Source: Caballeronia mineralivorans PML1(12) | GTDB taxonomy: Bacteria > Pseudomonadota > Gammaproteobacteria > Burkholderiales > Burkholderiaceae | DNA length: 64,000 bases | NCBI RefSeq assembly: GCF_001028175.1 | Contig: NZ_AEJF01000144.1 | Location: 1 to 64,000 of the forward strand | Reading direction: 5' to 3' | Shown here: positions 8,082 to 16,841 of the stretch, one piece after another | Layout of the letters: every line of letters begins with the position of its first letter | Numbering within the stretch: the stretch's first letter is position 1 | The notes under the pieces: model-generated | Database searches by the model: none | Seen by the model: only the letters and a program-made list of their open reading frames with translations | Told to the model about the DNA's origin: nothing | Position numbers and translations under genes: made by a program

Positions 8082-8738
8082 ATGCTGATTAATCATGGCG
8101 TCGGGGTCGACCCCTGGACGCTCGGCCGCACCTTGTCGATAGAACCGGAGATTCATCCAACGGCCGTGGTTCGCGCCAGCGACTTTGGCCGCTACACCTA
8201 CCTCGGCCCGCGCAGCCATGTTGCCCATTCGGTGATTGGCGACTACGGCTACGCGATGGGCGACAACCAGATTGCCCACGCACTGGTCGGCAAGTTCGCG
8301 AACTTCGCCACCGGCGTTCGCATCAACCCGCCGAACCATCCTTCGTGGCGCGCGACCCATCACCACTTTACCTATCGCTCACGCTCGTACGGACTCTCGC
8401 TCGACGACGACGCCGCGATATTCGAATGGCGAGCACAGGATCGGGTTGAGATAGGTCACGATGTATGGATCGGCCACAATGCGATCGTCATGCCTGGCGT
8501 GAAGATTGGCACCGGTGCAGCCGTCGGTTCGGGAGCGGTCGTGACCAAAGACGTACCGCCTTTTGCGATTGTCGTTGGGGTGCCGGCGCGCGTGCTGCGC
8601 TTTCGCGTCGAGCCGCACATCGCGGAACGCTTGCTGCAGATAGCGTGGTGGGACTGGAACGCCGAGCAGATCGACGCGGCGTTAGCTGACTTCCGCTCGC
8701 TCGATGCGGCCGAGTTTGCGGAGAAGTACGGCAGGTAG
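8082..8738 (+). CDS. Hexapeptide-repeat acyltransferase of phosphonate loci
   Basis: Left-handed beta-helix (LbH) acyltransferase, 218 residues, of the kind regularly found with phosphonate uptake and C-P lyase genes. The repeats start at HPTAVVRASDFGRYTYLGPRS (20 shown) and end at IGHDVWIGHNAIVMPGVKIG, GTGAAVGSGAVVTKDVPPFA, the classic chloramphenicol-acetyltransferase-like C-terminal coil. Likely acetylates an aminoalkylphosphonate or a related small molecule; that is inference from context. It lies 61 bases after phnE and is probably the last gene of that operon. No C-P lyase core gene is in the window. Confidence 0.8.
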   Translation: MLINHGVGVDPWTLGRTLSIEPEIHPTAVVRASDFGRYTYLGPRSHVAHSVIGDYGYAMGDNQIAHALVGKFANFATGVRINPPNHPSWRATHHHFTYRSRSYGLSLDDDAAIFEWRAQDRVEIGHDVWIGHNAIVMPGVKIGTGAAVGSGAVVTKDVPPFAIVVGVPARVLRFRVEPHIAERLLQIAWWDWNAEQIDAALADFRSLDAAEFAEKYGR

Positions 8739-8812
8739 CGCCGAGAGCGGGGGCCGTTTTGCGGTAACGGACGGGCGGTCGTCGGGGTAGATCAAGTTCC
8801 CCGAACGCTTGC

Positions 8813-9391
8813 TTACCCCACTGGTTCACCGAGATTGAGCATCAGGCGGTTGGCCCAGGCGAAAATGGCGATGGAGTGAATCAGATCGAGGATCTCGTCG
8901 TCGCTCAATCCCACTTCGCGCAGAGCACGCAATTGCGCCGGGTCAACCTGACCCGGTGCGAGTGTCAGGTCGATCGACGCCTGCACGATTGCCTTCTCGC
9001 GTGGCGAGGTGCCAGCGGTCGCCGGATCGTTGAAAACCTGCTCGATCACGTCATCACGCTTCGCCAGCTGCTCGAAACGCTGCGCATGCACGGATGCGCA
9101 ATACACGCAGCCGTTGATTCGCGATACGACCGTCGACGCCAATTCCCGTTCCGCGCGGGGCAGGCCGCCTGGCGCATACATGATCGCGTTGAAGGCTGCC
9201 GAGCGCTGCCGCAGGATCTCCGGCTGATGCACGAGGAACAGGTAGTAGTCGGATTCCTTCGCCTTCGGATGGCTCTCTTCGAGCACGGCAATCTGCTCGT
9301 CGGAGGCATCGGTGAGTTGCACCACGTCCAGCCACGCGTCCCATCCCAGCACGCGATTCGTAAAGCCATGCGCTTCGATTGCCCGGCTCAT
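8813..9391 (-). CDS. Peroxidase-related CMD-family protein with AhpD-type CxxC motif
   Basis: 192-residue alkylhydroperoxidase-domain protein. The AhpD redox centre is present as GCVYCASVHAQ (CxxC followed by His at +4), followed by the expected helix (FEQLAKRDD). I recall this as the family named after Avi_7169 of Agrobacterium vitis. Likely a peroxidase or thiol oxidoreductase protecting against, or acting on, an oxidised product of the pathway in this operon. Start ATG overlaps the stop of the preceding CMD gene (ATGA). Last gene of the ten-gene minus-strand operon. Confidence 0.8.
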   Translation of the reverse strand: MSRAIEAHGFTNRVLGWDAWLDVVQLTDASDEQIAVLEESHPKAKESDYYLFLVHQPEILRQRSAAFNAIMYAPGGLPRAERELASTVVSRINGCVYCASVHAQRFEQLAKRDDVIEQVFNDPATAGTSPREKAIVQASIDLTLAPGQVDPAQLRALREVGLSDDEILDLIHSIAIFAWANRLMLNLGEPVG

Positions 9392-9921
9392 GCGGCCTCC
9401 GTTGCATTCAACACCTGCAGCGCGCGCAAGCCGGCCGTCAGGCGAATCTGATAAGAAAGAAACGCGATCAATTGCGCGAGGGCGACCACGGCTGGTGTCG
9501 ATATGCCCGCGGCGGGAAGGCGTTCGAGCGCGGTTTTATCGCCGTCGATTGGGGATTCGATCAGCGTGCGCGTAAAGCTCAGCATCGCGCGCAAGCGTGG
9601 CTCCTGAATGTCGCTCTCGTTCAACAGACCTTGCACGATCTGGTCGATCACGGCACGGTCCGCGTTGCTCGAAGCAAGCCGTTCCGCATAATGCTCCGCC
9701 GATGCAGGCGCATTCGATAGCGTGCATGCGTACAACGCGACCAGCAACCGCTCGGTTAGCGACAAGTCCGGCAGCGCAGGGTCGAACAATGCTTCGTAAC
9801 TGCGCTGTGTTGCAGCGGCGACCTTGTCGCGTTTGTGCCTTGTTGCATGTGTCGGCGAGCCGGGCGAGAGACCCGCAATCCGGTCGACAATATCGGTGCT
9901 GAGATCGTAGGTGTCTGTCAT
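9388..9921 (-). CDS. CMD-domain protein lacking the redox cysteines
   Basis: 177-residue carboxymuconolactone-decarboxylase-like protein, recalled as the family of Avi_7170, which travels with the preceding family. The helical pattern is CMD-like (LSLTERLLVALYACTLSN, YAERLASSN, ALAQLIAFLSYQIRLTAGL), but no CxxC is present; the single Cys (YACTLSN) is not in a redox motif. It may be a catalytically distinct or structural partner of the CxxC protein. Start ATG 9921 (MTDTYDLS) overlaps the hydrolase stop as ATGA; the longer frame to 10008 is inside the hydrolase gene. Confidence 0.75.
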   Translation of the reverse strand: MTDTYDLSTDIVDRIAGLSPGSPTHATRHKRDKVAAATQRSYEALFDPALPDLSLTERLLVALYACTLSNAPASAEHYAERLASSNADRAVIDQIVQGLLNESDIQEPRLRAMLSFTRTLIESPIDGDKTALERLPAAGISTPAVVALAQLIAFLSYQIRLTAGLRALQVLNATEAA

Positions 9922-11252
9922 GGTTGCTCCTGCCTGAGAGAGTCGCCAGCGGTGTTTGACGTGCGGGAATGGACGGCAGCGTCGAGGAAAGCCAGCACTT
10001 CGCGCCACGATGATTCGTCGGCGCGCGCGTTCGCTGCGGGTTCGCCACCGCCCGTGCTGATGCGTCCCGACACGGGGTGTGCGTACACGAGTTGCGTAGT
10101 CGGCACGTAAGGAAAAACGATCGCGTGGCCGGCGTTATCGAAGTCGAGATGGCGCACGGGGTAAGCATGCTTTTCCCGTTCGAGCCGCTCGACCACCATG
10201 CGCGAGTAGTCGGAGGAGGGCCACGAACCGTCGTCGGTCGCGGAGATCAGCAGGACCGGGCCATCGATATTTTCGACATGAATCCGCGCCCGCTCCACCG
10301 CTTCCTTATCGAGCAACGCCGTTCGGATCGCGCGTTCGTGACGATGCGGCGGCGGGCCGTCGTCGAAGGGTTGCCAGCTTGCCGTGCGATTGTTTTCCCA
10401 TAGATGCGGGAGCGGTTTGCCATCGAGCAGCCAGGTCGGGCCTTCGCGACCCGTTGCGGGATCGGCGGCGTTCTGCGCGCTGTGAATGACCGCGCCCGGC
10501 ACATAACCGATCACCGCTTTGATGCGATCCGGATACGTGGCACCGAGCAGCAGCGCGAGTTCGCCGCCGCGCGATTGCCCGCTTACCGCGATAAAACCAG
10601 ACGCCGGTTGCAACTCGCGCGCGATCCAGTCGAGTGCACGGCCGAAGTATTCGAGCGGCGTGTTGGAGATGTAGTCGGACAGCCCCGGTGTCTTGAAGTA
10701 ACCAAGCGCGAGCGCAGCATATCCACGCGATGCATATAGTGCCCCGCGCGGTTCGTTGATGCCTCCGCCTGATCCGTTCAGCACCAGCACGACGGGATGC
10801 GGTCCCGGGGTCGCGGGCAGGAACAACGTACCGACACAGCCGTCAACGTGCATATCGTGCCGCTGCACGCCGGGCGCCACTAGCCGCTGTATCAGCAGCG
10901 TGGCAGTCAGCACCTGTCCGTCTTCATCGATCACCTCGATGCAGGTCGTCAACGCTTTAGAGACATCCGGGGGGAACACCTCGCGTTTTCCCGCTTCCAC
11001 AGGCACTTGCGACCAGATAAGCCCCATCGGCGATACACCGCCATAATCGCCTTCGACCGGCGCATCGCGAGACAGATCGATGACGCCATGGTCATCGACC
11101 CGGAAAACCGCGCGGCTGGTCCAGACCGTGCCCGCGCCGCGCACGGTCTGCGTGCGAAGGGTCAACAACGCACCCGCTTGCGCGCCGCTCACCGTGATGC
11201 GGCGCACCACGTCGATCAGATCATCGCCCGGTGTAGCCGTGATGTCGATCAT
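9918..11252 (-). CDS. BAAT/acyl-CoA thioesterase-like alpha/beta hydrolase
   Basis: 444-residue cytoplasmic hydrolase with the two-part layout of the bile acid-CoA:amino acid N-acyltransferase family. The N-terminal beta-sandwich domain is residues 1-130; the alpha/beta hydrolase domain follows. The nucleophile elbow is S-G-Q-S-R-G-G (Ser227), the acid lies near LLISATDDGSWPS, and the His is in LDFDNAGHAI. The family hydrolyses or transfers acyl groups from CoA or other thioesters. In this operon it may process an imported acyl conjugate. Starts 7 bases after the substrate-binding-protein gene. Confidence 0.75.
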   Translation of the reverse strand: MIDITATPGDDLIDVVRRITVSGAQAGALLTLRTQTVRGAGTVWTSRAVFRVDDHGVIDLSRDAPVEGDYGGVSPMGLIWSQVPVEAGKREVFPPDVSKALTTCIEVIDEDGQVLTATLLIQRLVAPGVQRHDMHVDGCVGTLFLPATPGPHPVVLVLNGSGGGINEPRGALYASRGYAALALGYFKTPGLSDYISNTPLEYFGRALDWIARELQPASGFIAVSGQSRGGELALLLGATYPDRIKAVIGYVPGAVIHSAQNAADPATGREGPTWLLDGKPLPHLWENNRTASWQPFDDGPPPHRHERAIRTALLDKEAVERARIHVENIDGPVLLISATDDGSWPSSDYSRMVVERLEREKHAYPVRHLDFDNAGHAIVFPYVPTTQLVYAHPVSGRISTGGGEPAANARADESSWREVLAFLDAAVHSRTSNTAGDSLRQEQP

Positions 11253-11259
11253 GCTGGCC

Positions 11260-12828
11260 TCAGCGCGTAACCATCATCGCGGTCGTCCGGTCGCTGACCG
11301 CCGGTGTCACTTTCAGACCTTTCTTCGCAGCCCAGATGTTTTGGTAGTGAAAGAGCGGAATCACGCCGACGTCGTCGCTCACCACCTTCACCGACTGCTG
11401 CAGGATAGCTTCGCGCTTCGCAGTATCGAATTCGGCGGTGGCCGCGTCGAGCGCGTGATCGACGGCCGCGTTGCTATAGCGTCCCCAGTTCGACGCGCCA
11501 ATGCCCTTCTTCGTATCGACGGTACCGAGCACGTTGACGAGCGCATAGCTCGCTTCGCCCGTGCCGTTACCCCACGCAATCATGCTCACCGCAAACTCGT
11601 TCTTGTTCGCGCGGCTCGCGTAGCTTGCCCACGGCATCACCTCGACCTTCGTCTTCACGCCGATGCGCGTCCAGAATTGCGCAACGGCCTGCGCCGTTTC
11701 GGGCGCTTGCGGATAACGGTCGTTCGGGACGCTGAGCGTCAACTGGAAGCCGTCCGGAAACCCGGCTTCGGCAAGCAGTTTCTTCGCCTGGGCCGGATCG
11801 TTGGGGATGTCCTTGACGTCCGGGTTATAACCAAAGGTCTTCGCCGGCATCCACTGGTTGGCGACCGTTGCCGCGCCTTGCAGGATGCGGTCGGTGATGG
11901 CGGGGCGATTGATCGCCAGCGACAACGCATGGCGCACGCGCACGTCGAGCAGCGGATTCTTGGGCAAGGGCTTGCCGGCGTTGTCCGTGATATAGGGGTT
12001 TGGGCCTTCACGGAAAGTGGGCTGAAGCAGCAGCACACGCAGGCCCGGATACGCGAATACCGATACCTGCGGCGACTGCTTGAGACGCGGCAGGTCTGAG
12101 ACGGAAACCTTGTCGATCACATCGACATCGCCTGACAGCAACGCCGCCGTGCGTGCCGCCGCGTTGCTGATGTAGCGGTAATTCACCTTGTCCCAGATCG
12201 ACTTCGCGCCCCAGTACGCGTCGTTACGCGTCATGACTACGCGGTCGCCCGGCGTGTACGAGACGAACTTGTACGGTCCCGAGCCGACCATCGCGCGGCC
12301 TGCGTTGTAGTCTTCCGTCGACGACTTTTCGCCAACGTGTTTGCTCACGATATGCACCGACGTCAAATTGAGCGGCAGGTCCGGCGTCGGGGTGCTCGTC
12401 TTGATGATCAGCGTGTACGGATCGGGCGCAGTCACGGAAGCGATCGTGCGCAGATAACCCGCGAAGGTGGCGATCGTCCCCGGCACACTGCGGGCGCGTT
12501 GATACGAATAGATCACGTCGTCGGCGGTGAACGGCGTGCCGTCCTGCCACTTGACGTCGTGGCGCAGCTTGAATTCCCACGTGTCGTTGCCGGTTGCCTT
12601 CCAGCTTGTCGCGAGGCCGGGCGCGAGCGTGTTGTCGTGATTCTCGACCAGCAGATCCCAGAAGTGCAGATCGACGGAGCGGTCGCCCGCGTAGTTGTTC
12701 AGTTGTGGATCGAGCGACGAGAGCGGATCGGCGAACGCCATGTTGAGCGTCTGCGCCGACGCGCCCGAACTGAACAACGCCGCGCTTACGAGGGTGGTCG
12801 TCAGCGTGGAAAGGATCAGGCGTTTCAC
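11260..12828 (-). CDS. ABC transporter substrate-binding protein, peptide/nickel (SBP_bac_5) family
   Basis: Periplasmic receptor for the opp/dpp-like importer encoded just upstream. Signal peptide MKRLILSTLTTTLVSAALFS through ASA-Q. Family features: LNMAFADPLSSLDPQLNN at the mature start, WEFKLRHDVKWQDGTPFTADDV, and GSGPYKFVSYTPGDRVVMTR. 522 residues, usual length. I would place it near the receptors that accompany Avi_7169/Avi_7170-type proteins (KPN_01854-like), but that needs a profile search. The ligand is unknown: this superfamily binds peptides, glycosides, opines and more. Confidence 0.85.
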   Translation of the reverse strand: MKRLILSTLTTTLVSAALFSSGASAQTLNMAFADPLSSLDPQLNNYAGDRSVDLHFWDLLVENHDNTLAPGLATSWKATGNDTWEFKLRHDVKWQDGTPFTADDVIYSYQRARSVPGTIATFAGYLRTIASVTAPDPYTLIIKTSTPTPDLPLNLTSVHIVSKHVGEKSSTEDYNAGRAMVGSGPYKFVSYTPGDRVVMTRNDAYWGAKSIWDKVNYRYISNAAARTAALLSGDVDVIDKVSVSDLPRLKQSPQVSVFAYPGLRVLLLQPTFREGPNPYITDNAGKPLPKNPLLDVRVRHALSLAINRPAITDRILQGAATVANQWMPAKTFGYNPDVKDIPNDPAQAKKLLAEAGFPDGFQLTLSVPNDRYPQAPETAQAVAQFWTRIGVKTKVEVMPWASYASRANKNEFAVSMIAWGNGTGEASYALVNVLGTVDTKKGIGASNWGRYSNAAVDHALDAATAEFDTAKREAILQQSVKVVSDDVGVIPLFHYQNIWAAKKGLKVTPAVSDRTTAMMVTR

Positions 12829-12868
12829 GATGCAATTCCTTTTTATTGAGTGTGTTTTGAATTGAAAC

Positions 12869-13882
12869 TTAGTGGACGTCGTTCAGATGACACGCGCTGA
12901 CATGCTCGATGGCGATGCCGCGCAAGCTCGGCACTTCCGTCTTGCAACGCGGCATGGCGTGCGGGCAGCGCGGATGAAAATGGCAACCCGAAGGCGGCGC
13001 GAGCGGACTTGGCATCTCGCCGCGGATGGCGGTGAAGTGCTTCTTGCGTGCATCGATACGAGGAATTTCCGCCAGCAACGTCTGCGTATACGGATGATTC
13101 GGATGCCGGAATATTTCTTCAACAGGCGCGCTTTCCACCACGCGCCCGAGATACATGATCACCACGCGATCCGACAACTGTTCGACCACGCCCAGATCGT
13201 GGCTGATAAACAGGTACGTGAGGTTGAGTTGCTCACGCAGGTCCATGAAGAGATTCAGGATCTGCGCTTGTATCGATACATCCAGCGCAGCCACGGCTTC
13301 ATCGCAAACGAGCATGGACGGATTGACGGCGAGCGCTCTTGCAATGCCGATGCGCTGCCGCTGACCGCCGCTGAACTCGTGCGGATAACGGTCCGCAAGC
13401 GATGGATCAAGGCCGGCGCGCTTTAACTGCGCGGCCACATAAGCGTCGAGATCGGCGCGTTCGACCATGCCATGCACGAGCGGCGCCTCGCCGACGATAT
13501 CGCGAATCCGCCTTCTCGGATTCAGGCTCGAATAAGGATCCTGAAAGATCATCTGGATTGCTAGCCGGGCGGCGCGCAGCGCTGCGGGGGACATGGAGGC
13601 ACGCTCCTGGCCGTCCACCCGCACGTCGCCCTCAGTCGGTGCGATGAGGCCTGAAACAATGCGGCCAAGCGTGGATTTTCCACAGCCCGATTCGCCGACG
13701 AGTCCAACCACTTCTCCCGGCATGATCGCGAGATCGACATAGTCGACCGCTCGCGTGACCGCCTGCGCGGCGAGCAGCTTGCGCTCGCGCAGCCAGCGCG
13801 CAGCGGCGTTCTCGTTGCGTTCGCCAAACCGCTGGCTAACGCCGCGGAGTTCGATAAGAGCGCGCGTATCGACGTGACTCAT
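12869..13882 (-). CDS. Oligopeptide/dipeptide-type ABC transporter ATP-binding protein (DppF-like)
   Basis: Second ATPase of the importer, 337 residues. Walker A GESGCGKST, Q-loop IFQDPYSSLNP, signature FSGGQRQRIGIARAL, Walker B LVCDEAVAALD, then the C-terminal oligopeptide-transporter extension with GCHFHPRCPHAMPRC, whose Cys residues bind an Fe-S cluster in some relatives. Start ATG 13882 is the third ATG of a 14-bp tandem repeat, so initiation probably depends on reinitiation from dppD. No strong Shine-Dalgarno is seen in front. Confidence 0.9.
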   Translation of the reverse strand: MSHVDTRALIELRGVSQRFGERNENAAARWLRERKLLAAQAVTRAVDYVDLAIMPGEVVGLVGESGCGKSTLGRIVSGLIAPTEGDVRVDGQERASMSPAALRAARLAIQMIFQDPYSSLNPRRRIRDIVGEAPLVHGMVERADLDAYVAAQLKRAGLDPSLADRYPHEFSGGQRQRIGIARALAVNPSMLVCDEAVAALDVSIQAQILNLFMDLREQLNLTYLFISHDLGVVEQLSDRVVIMYLGRVVESAPVEEIFRHPNHPYTQTLLAEIPRIDARKKHFTAIRGEMPSPLAPPSGCHFHPRCPHAMPRCKTEVPSLRGIAIEHVSACHLNDVH

Positions 13883-13911
13883 TCGACGTGACTCATTGGA
13901 CTTGACTCATG
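13870..13911 (-). repeat. Three tandem 14-bp units forming a stop/start relay between dppD and dppF
   Basis: Units at 13870-13883, 13884-13897 (identical CGACGTGACTCATT) and 13898-13911 (GGACTTGACTCATG). On the minus strand each unit supplies an ATGAGTCA. The dppD stop overlaps the first ATG. That ATG opens a 5-codon ORF (MSQVQ) whose TGA overlaps the second ATG, which opens another (MSHVE) whose TGA overlaps the dppF start. Because 14 is not a multiple of 3, each repeat changes frame and terminates at once. Confidence 0.9.
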
Positions 13912-14944
13912 CGGTTGTCTCCGTGCACACATCGGTTTGCCGGCCGGGATGAAAACAGCGCACGAGATGCGTACCATGTTCAGAGGCCTTCGCTGCGGGC
14001 GAGGGTCCGAGCGCCGGGGGAGTGGAGCAGACCGCCGTGGCCCGCGTGCAGCGCGCGGCGAACGCGCAACCCGGCGGCAATGATCGAAGATCGGGCGTGA
14101 TGCCTGCAATCTGCGTCAGCCGTTTGCCTCGCGTATTGAGGCTCGGCAAGCTGTCGATCAAACCAGCCGTATAGGGATGCTGCGGATGGTCCAACACGGC
14201 GTCTACCGTGCCTTGCTCGACGATCCTGCCCGCATACATCACGGCGATGTCATCGGCAAGGCCGGCCACTACCGACAGGTCGTGCGTGATCCAGATCAGC
14301 GAGGTGCCCTGTGTCCGCACAAGCGCCTGCACTTCCGACAAAATCTGCGCCTGGATGGTGACGTCGAGCGCGGTGGTCGGTTCATCGGCGATGATCAGAT
14401 CGGGTTTGTGCAACATCGCTATAGCAATTGCCACACGCTGGCGCATGCCGCCCGACAACTGATGCGGATACGCGCGCAGGCGTTCATCGGGACTGGCGAT
14501 GCCCATCGCCGCCAGTGCTTCGCTTGCCTGCTCGCGCGCCGCACCCCGGCTCACGTCGCGATGTGCCCGCACGGCTTCAATCATCTGCGCATCCACGCGC
14601 TGGACGGGATTGAGCGTGGACATCGGGTCCTGGAACACCATCGCAATACGGCTGCCGCGCAGGCGCCGCATCTCGGCTTCGGGCAAGCCGACGAGGTTCT
14701 TGCCCTTGAACAATATCTCGCCACCGACTACGCGGCCGGGTGCATCGATGAGTCCCATGATCGAGAACCCGGTCACCGATTTACCCGATCCCGATTCACC
14801 GACAAGACCCAGCACGCGGCCTCGGGCCAGCGTCAGCGAGACATCTTCCACAGCAGGCAACTCGCCTTCGCGCGTGAAGAAGCGCGTTCGCAAGTGGCGG
14901 ACTTCCAGCGTGTTGTCCGCGGTATGGAAAGCAGCGTCGCTCAT
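13907..14944 (-). CDS. Oligopeptide/dipeptide-type ABC transporter ATP-binding protein (DppD-like)
   Basis: First ATPase of the importer, 345 residues. Walker A GESGSGKSVT, Q-loop VFQDPMSTLNP, signature LSGGMRQRVAIAIAM, Walker B LIIADEPTTALD, and the C-terminal CAFAARCTRATAVC Cys cluster typical of the family. The start overlaps the permease stop (ATGA). Its C-terminus ends in the 14-bp tandem repeat before dppF. Confidence 0.9.
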   Translation of the reverse strand: MSDAAFHTADNTLEVRHLRTRFFTREGELPAVEDVSLTLARGRVLGLVGESGSGKSVTGFSIMGLIDAPGRVVGGEILFKGKNLVGLPEAEMRRLRGSRIAMVFQDPMSTLNPVQRVDAQMIEAVRAHRDVSRGAAREQASEALAAMGIASPDERLRAYPHQLSGGMRQRVAIAIAMLHKPDLIIADEPTTALDVTIQAQILSEVQALVRTQGTSLIWITHDLSVVAGLADDIAVMYAGRIVEQGTVDAVLDHPQHPYTAGLIDSLPSLNTRGKRLTQIAGITPDLRSLPPGCAFAARCTRATAVCSTPPALGPSPAAKASEHGTHLVRCFHPGRQTDVCTETTA

Positions 14945-15870
14945 TTCACGAACCTCGGATTGAGCAATTCGCGCAGACGATCACCGACCATATTGATCGA
15001 TACCAGCATGGCCAGCAGCGCAAGACCGGGATAAACGCTGGTCCAGTATTCGCCCGAAAGCATGGTCTGGTAACCGTTGGCGATCAGCAGCCCGAGCGAC
15101 GGTTCGGTGATCGGCACGCCGAGTCCGAGAAACGACAGCGTTGCTTCAAGCGTGATCGCGCGCGCGACCTGCAGCGTGCCCACGACGATCAGCGGCGGCA
15201 GGCAGTTCGGCAAGATATGAACGAGCACGATGCGCCAGTTCGGAATCGCGAGACTGCGCGCTGCTTCAACGTATTCGCGCCGCGCTTCGACCAGCGCCTG
15301 CGCGCGAGCGGTCCGTGCGTAATACGCCCACTCGATCAGCACCAGCGTGAGCACGACGTTCGTCACGCTTTTGCCGAGGAAAGCGAGCAGCATCATGGCG
15401 ACGAGGATGGACGGGAAGGCGAGCAGCAAGTCCACGAGCCGCATGATGAGGCTATCGACCTTGCCGCCCGCGTAAGCTGCGATCAGGCCGAACACGGTGC
15501 CGACCACGCCCGCGATCACCGCCGAGCCGAGGCCTACGGACAAGCTCAGGCGCAGGCCGTAGAGCATTGCCGAATAAAGATCGCGGCCCTGGCCGTCGGT
15601 GCCGAGCCAGTACGCATGCGTGCCGGTGCCGTTCATCGAACCGGGTGGGAGGCGGGCGTCGAGGACGTCGAGTTGCAAAAGGTCGTAGGGATTTTGCGGG
15701 GTGATATAGGGCGCGAAAATGGCGGCGAGCACGAGCAGTATCGCGACGATCAATGCAGCAAGCGCCGCGGGCGAGCGGCCGAAATCCGCGACCAGTTGAC
15801 GCCATGGTGATTGACGGCGTTTCGGTGCGGCAGGCACGGGCGTTTCGGGAACGAGAGGCGTCGTGCTCAT
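14941..15870 (-). CDS. Oligopeptide/dipeptide-type ABC transporter permease (DppC-like)
   Basis: 309-residue inner-membrane permease. It has the N-terminal OppC-type segment (RQLVADFGRSPAALAALIVA), the periplasmic motif WLGTDGQGRDLYS, and the EAA loop EYVEAARSLAIPNWRIVLVH. Start ATG 15870 (MSTTPLVP) overlaps the DppB stop by ATGA; the frame extends to 16035 only inside dppB. Confidence 0.9.
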   Translation of the reverse strand: MSTTPLVPETPVPAAPKRRQSPWRQLVADFGRSPAALAALIVAILLVLAAIFAPYITPQNPYDLLQLDVLDARLPPGSMNGTGTHAYWLGTDGQGRDLYSAMLYGLRLSLSVGLGSAVIAGVVGTVFGLIAAYAGGKVDSLIMRLVDLLLAFPSILVAMMLLAFLGKSVTNVVLTLVLIEWAYYARTARAQALVEARREYVEAARSLAIPNWRIVLVHILPNCLPPLIVVGTLQVARAITLEATLSFLGLGVPITEPSLGLLIANGYQTMLSGEYWTSVYPGLALLAMLVSINMVGDRLRELLNPRFVK

Positions 15871-16841
15871 CGCGCGCCCTCCAGCCGCACGCGCGGATCG
15901 AGGAACTTGTAGAGAATATCGACGAACAGGTTCAGCGAGACGAACATGCACACGACCACGATCAGGTACGACAGGATCACCGGACGATCGAGCGCGTTGA
16001 TGCTGTCGAGAATGAGTTTGCCTGCACCGGGCCAAGAGAACACGGTCTCGGTCACGACCGCGAATGCGATGGTGGAACCGAACTCCAGGCCGATCACCGT
16101 GACGAGCGGAATCAGCGTATTGCGCAAGATGTGAACGAGCACGACACGCGTGGGCGACAGACCTTTGGCGCGTGCGAAGCGCACATGTTCCATCGGCATG
16201 ACTTCACGCACGCCGGCGCTGGTCAGGCGCAGCACAAGCGATACCTTGAAGAGCGACAGGTTGAGCGCAGGCAGGATCAGGTGTCGCAGGCCGTCGAGAG
16301 TGAGCCACGACCACTGGACACCGAACAGGTTTGCGGTCGCGCCACGTCCGCTAGCGGGCAGCCAGCCGAGCTTCACGCTGAACAGCATGATCAGCATCAG
16401 GCCGACCCAGAAGGTCGGCAGCGAGAAGCCGACAATACTGCCCGTCATCAGCATCTTCGACAGCGGATTGCGCGGATGCAGGCCCGCGAATAGCCCTAGC
16501 GGGATGCCGATCACAAGTGCCAGCAGCAGCGCTGAAACGGCGAGTTCGAAGGTCGCGGGAAGGCGCTGCAGGATCAGGCGGATCGCGGGTTCGTTATAGA
16601 CGAAGCTGTTGCCGAGATCGCCGTGCATTGCGCCCGCGAGGAACGCGAGGTACTGTTTCCAGAGCGGCTGGTCGAGGCCCAGTTGCGCGATGATGCGCAC
16701 CCGGTCGACCTGATCGACGTCTTGCCCGATAAGGATATCGATGGGATTCCCGATCGCATGCAAACCGATGAACACGATCAGTGTCATCAGCAACACGACG
16801 AACGCCGCCTGCGCGATGCGGCGAATGAGCCAGCGGCTCAT
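15867..16841 (-). CDS. Oligopeptide/dipeptide-type ABC transporter permease (DppB-like)
   Basis: 324-residue inner-membrane permease. It begins MSRWLIRRIAQAAFVVLLMT, has GDLGNSF after the first periplasmic segment, the EAA loop HVRFARAKGLSPTRVVLVH, and ends in VDILYKFLDPRVRLEG, all typical of DppB/GsiC. Start ATG 16841 overlaps the monooxygenase stop as ATGA, which ties transport to the oxidation step translationally. Confidence 0.9.
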   Translation of the reverse strand: MSRWLIRRIAQAAFVVLLMTLIVFIGLHAIGNPIDILIGQDVDQVDRVRIIAQLGLDQPLWKQYLAFLAGAMHGDLGNSFVYNEPAIRLILQRLPATFELAVSALLLALVIGIPLGLFAGLHPRNPLSKMLMTGSIVGFSLPTFWVGLMLIMLFSVKLGWLPASGRGATANLFGVQWSWLTLDGLRHLILPALNLSLFKVSLVLRLTSAGVREVMPMEHVRFARAKGLSPTRVVLVHILRNTLIPLVTVIGLEFGSTIAFAVVTETVFSWPGAGKLILDSINALDRPVILSYLIVVVCMFVSLNLFVDILYKFLDPRVRLEGAR

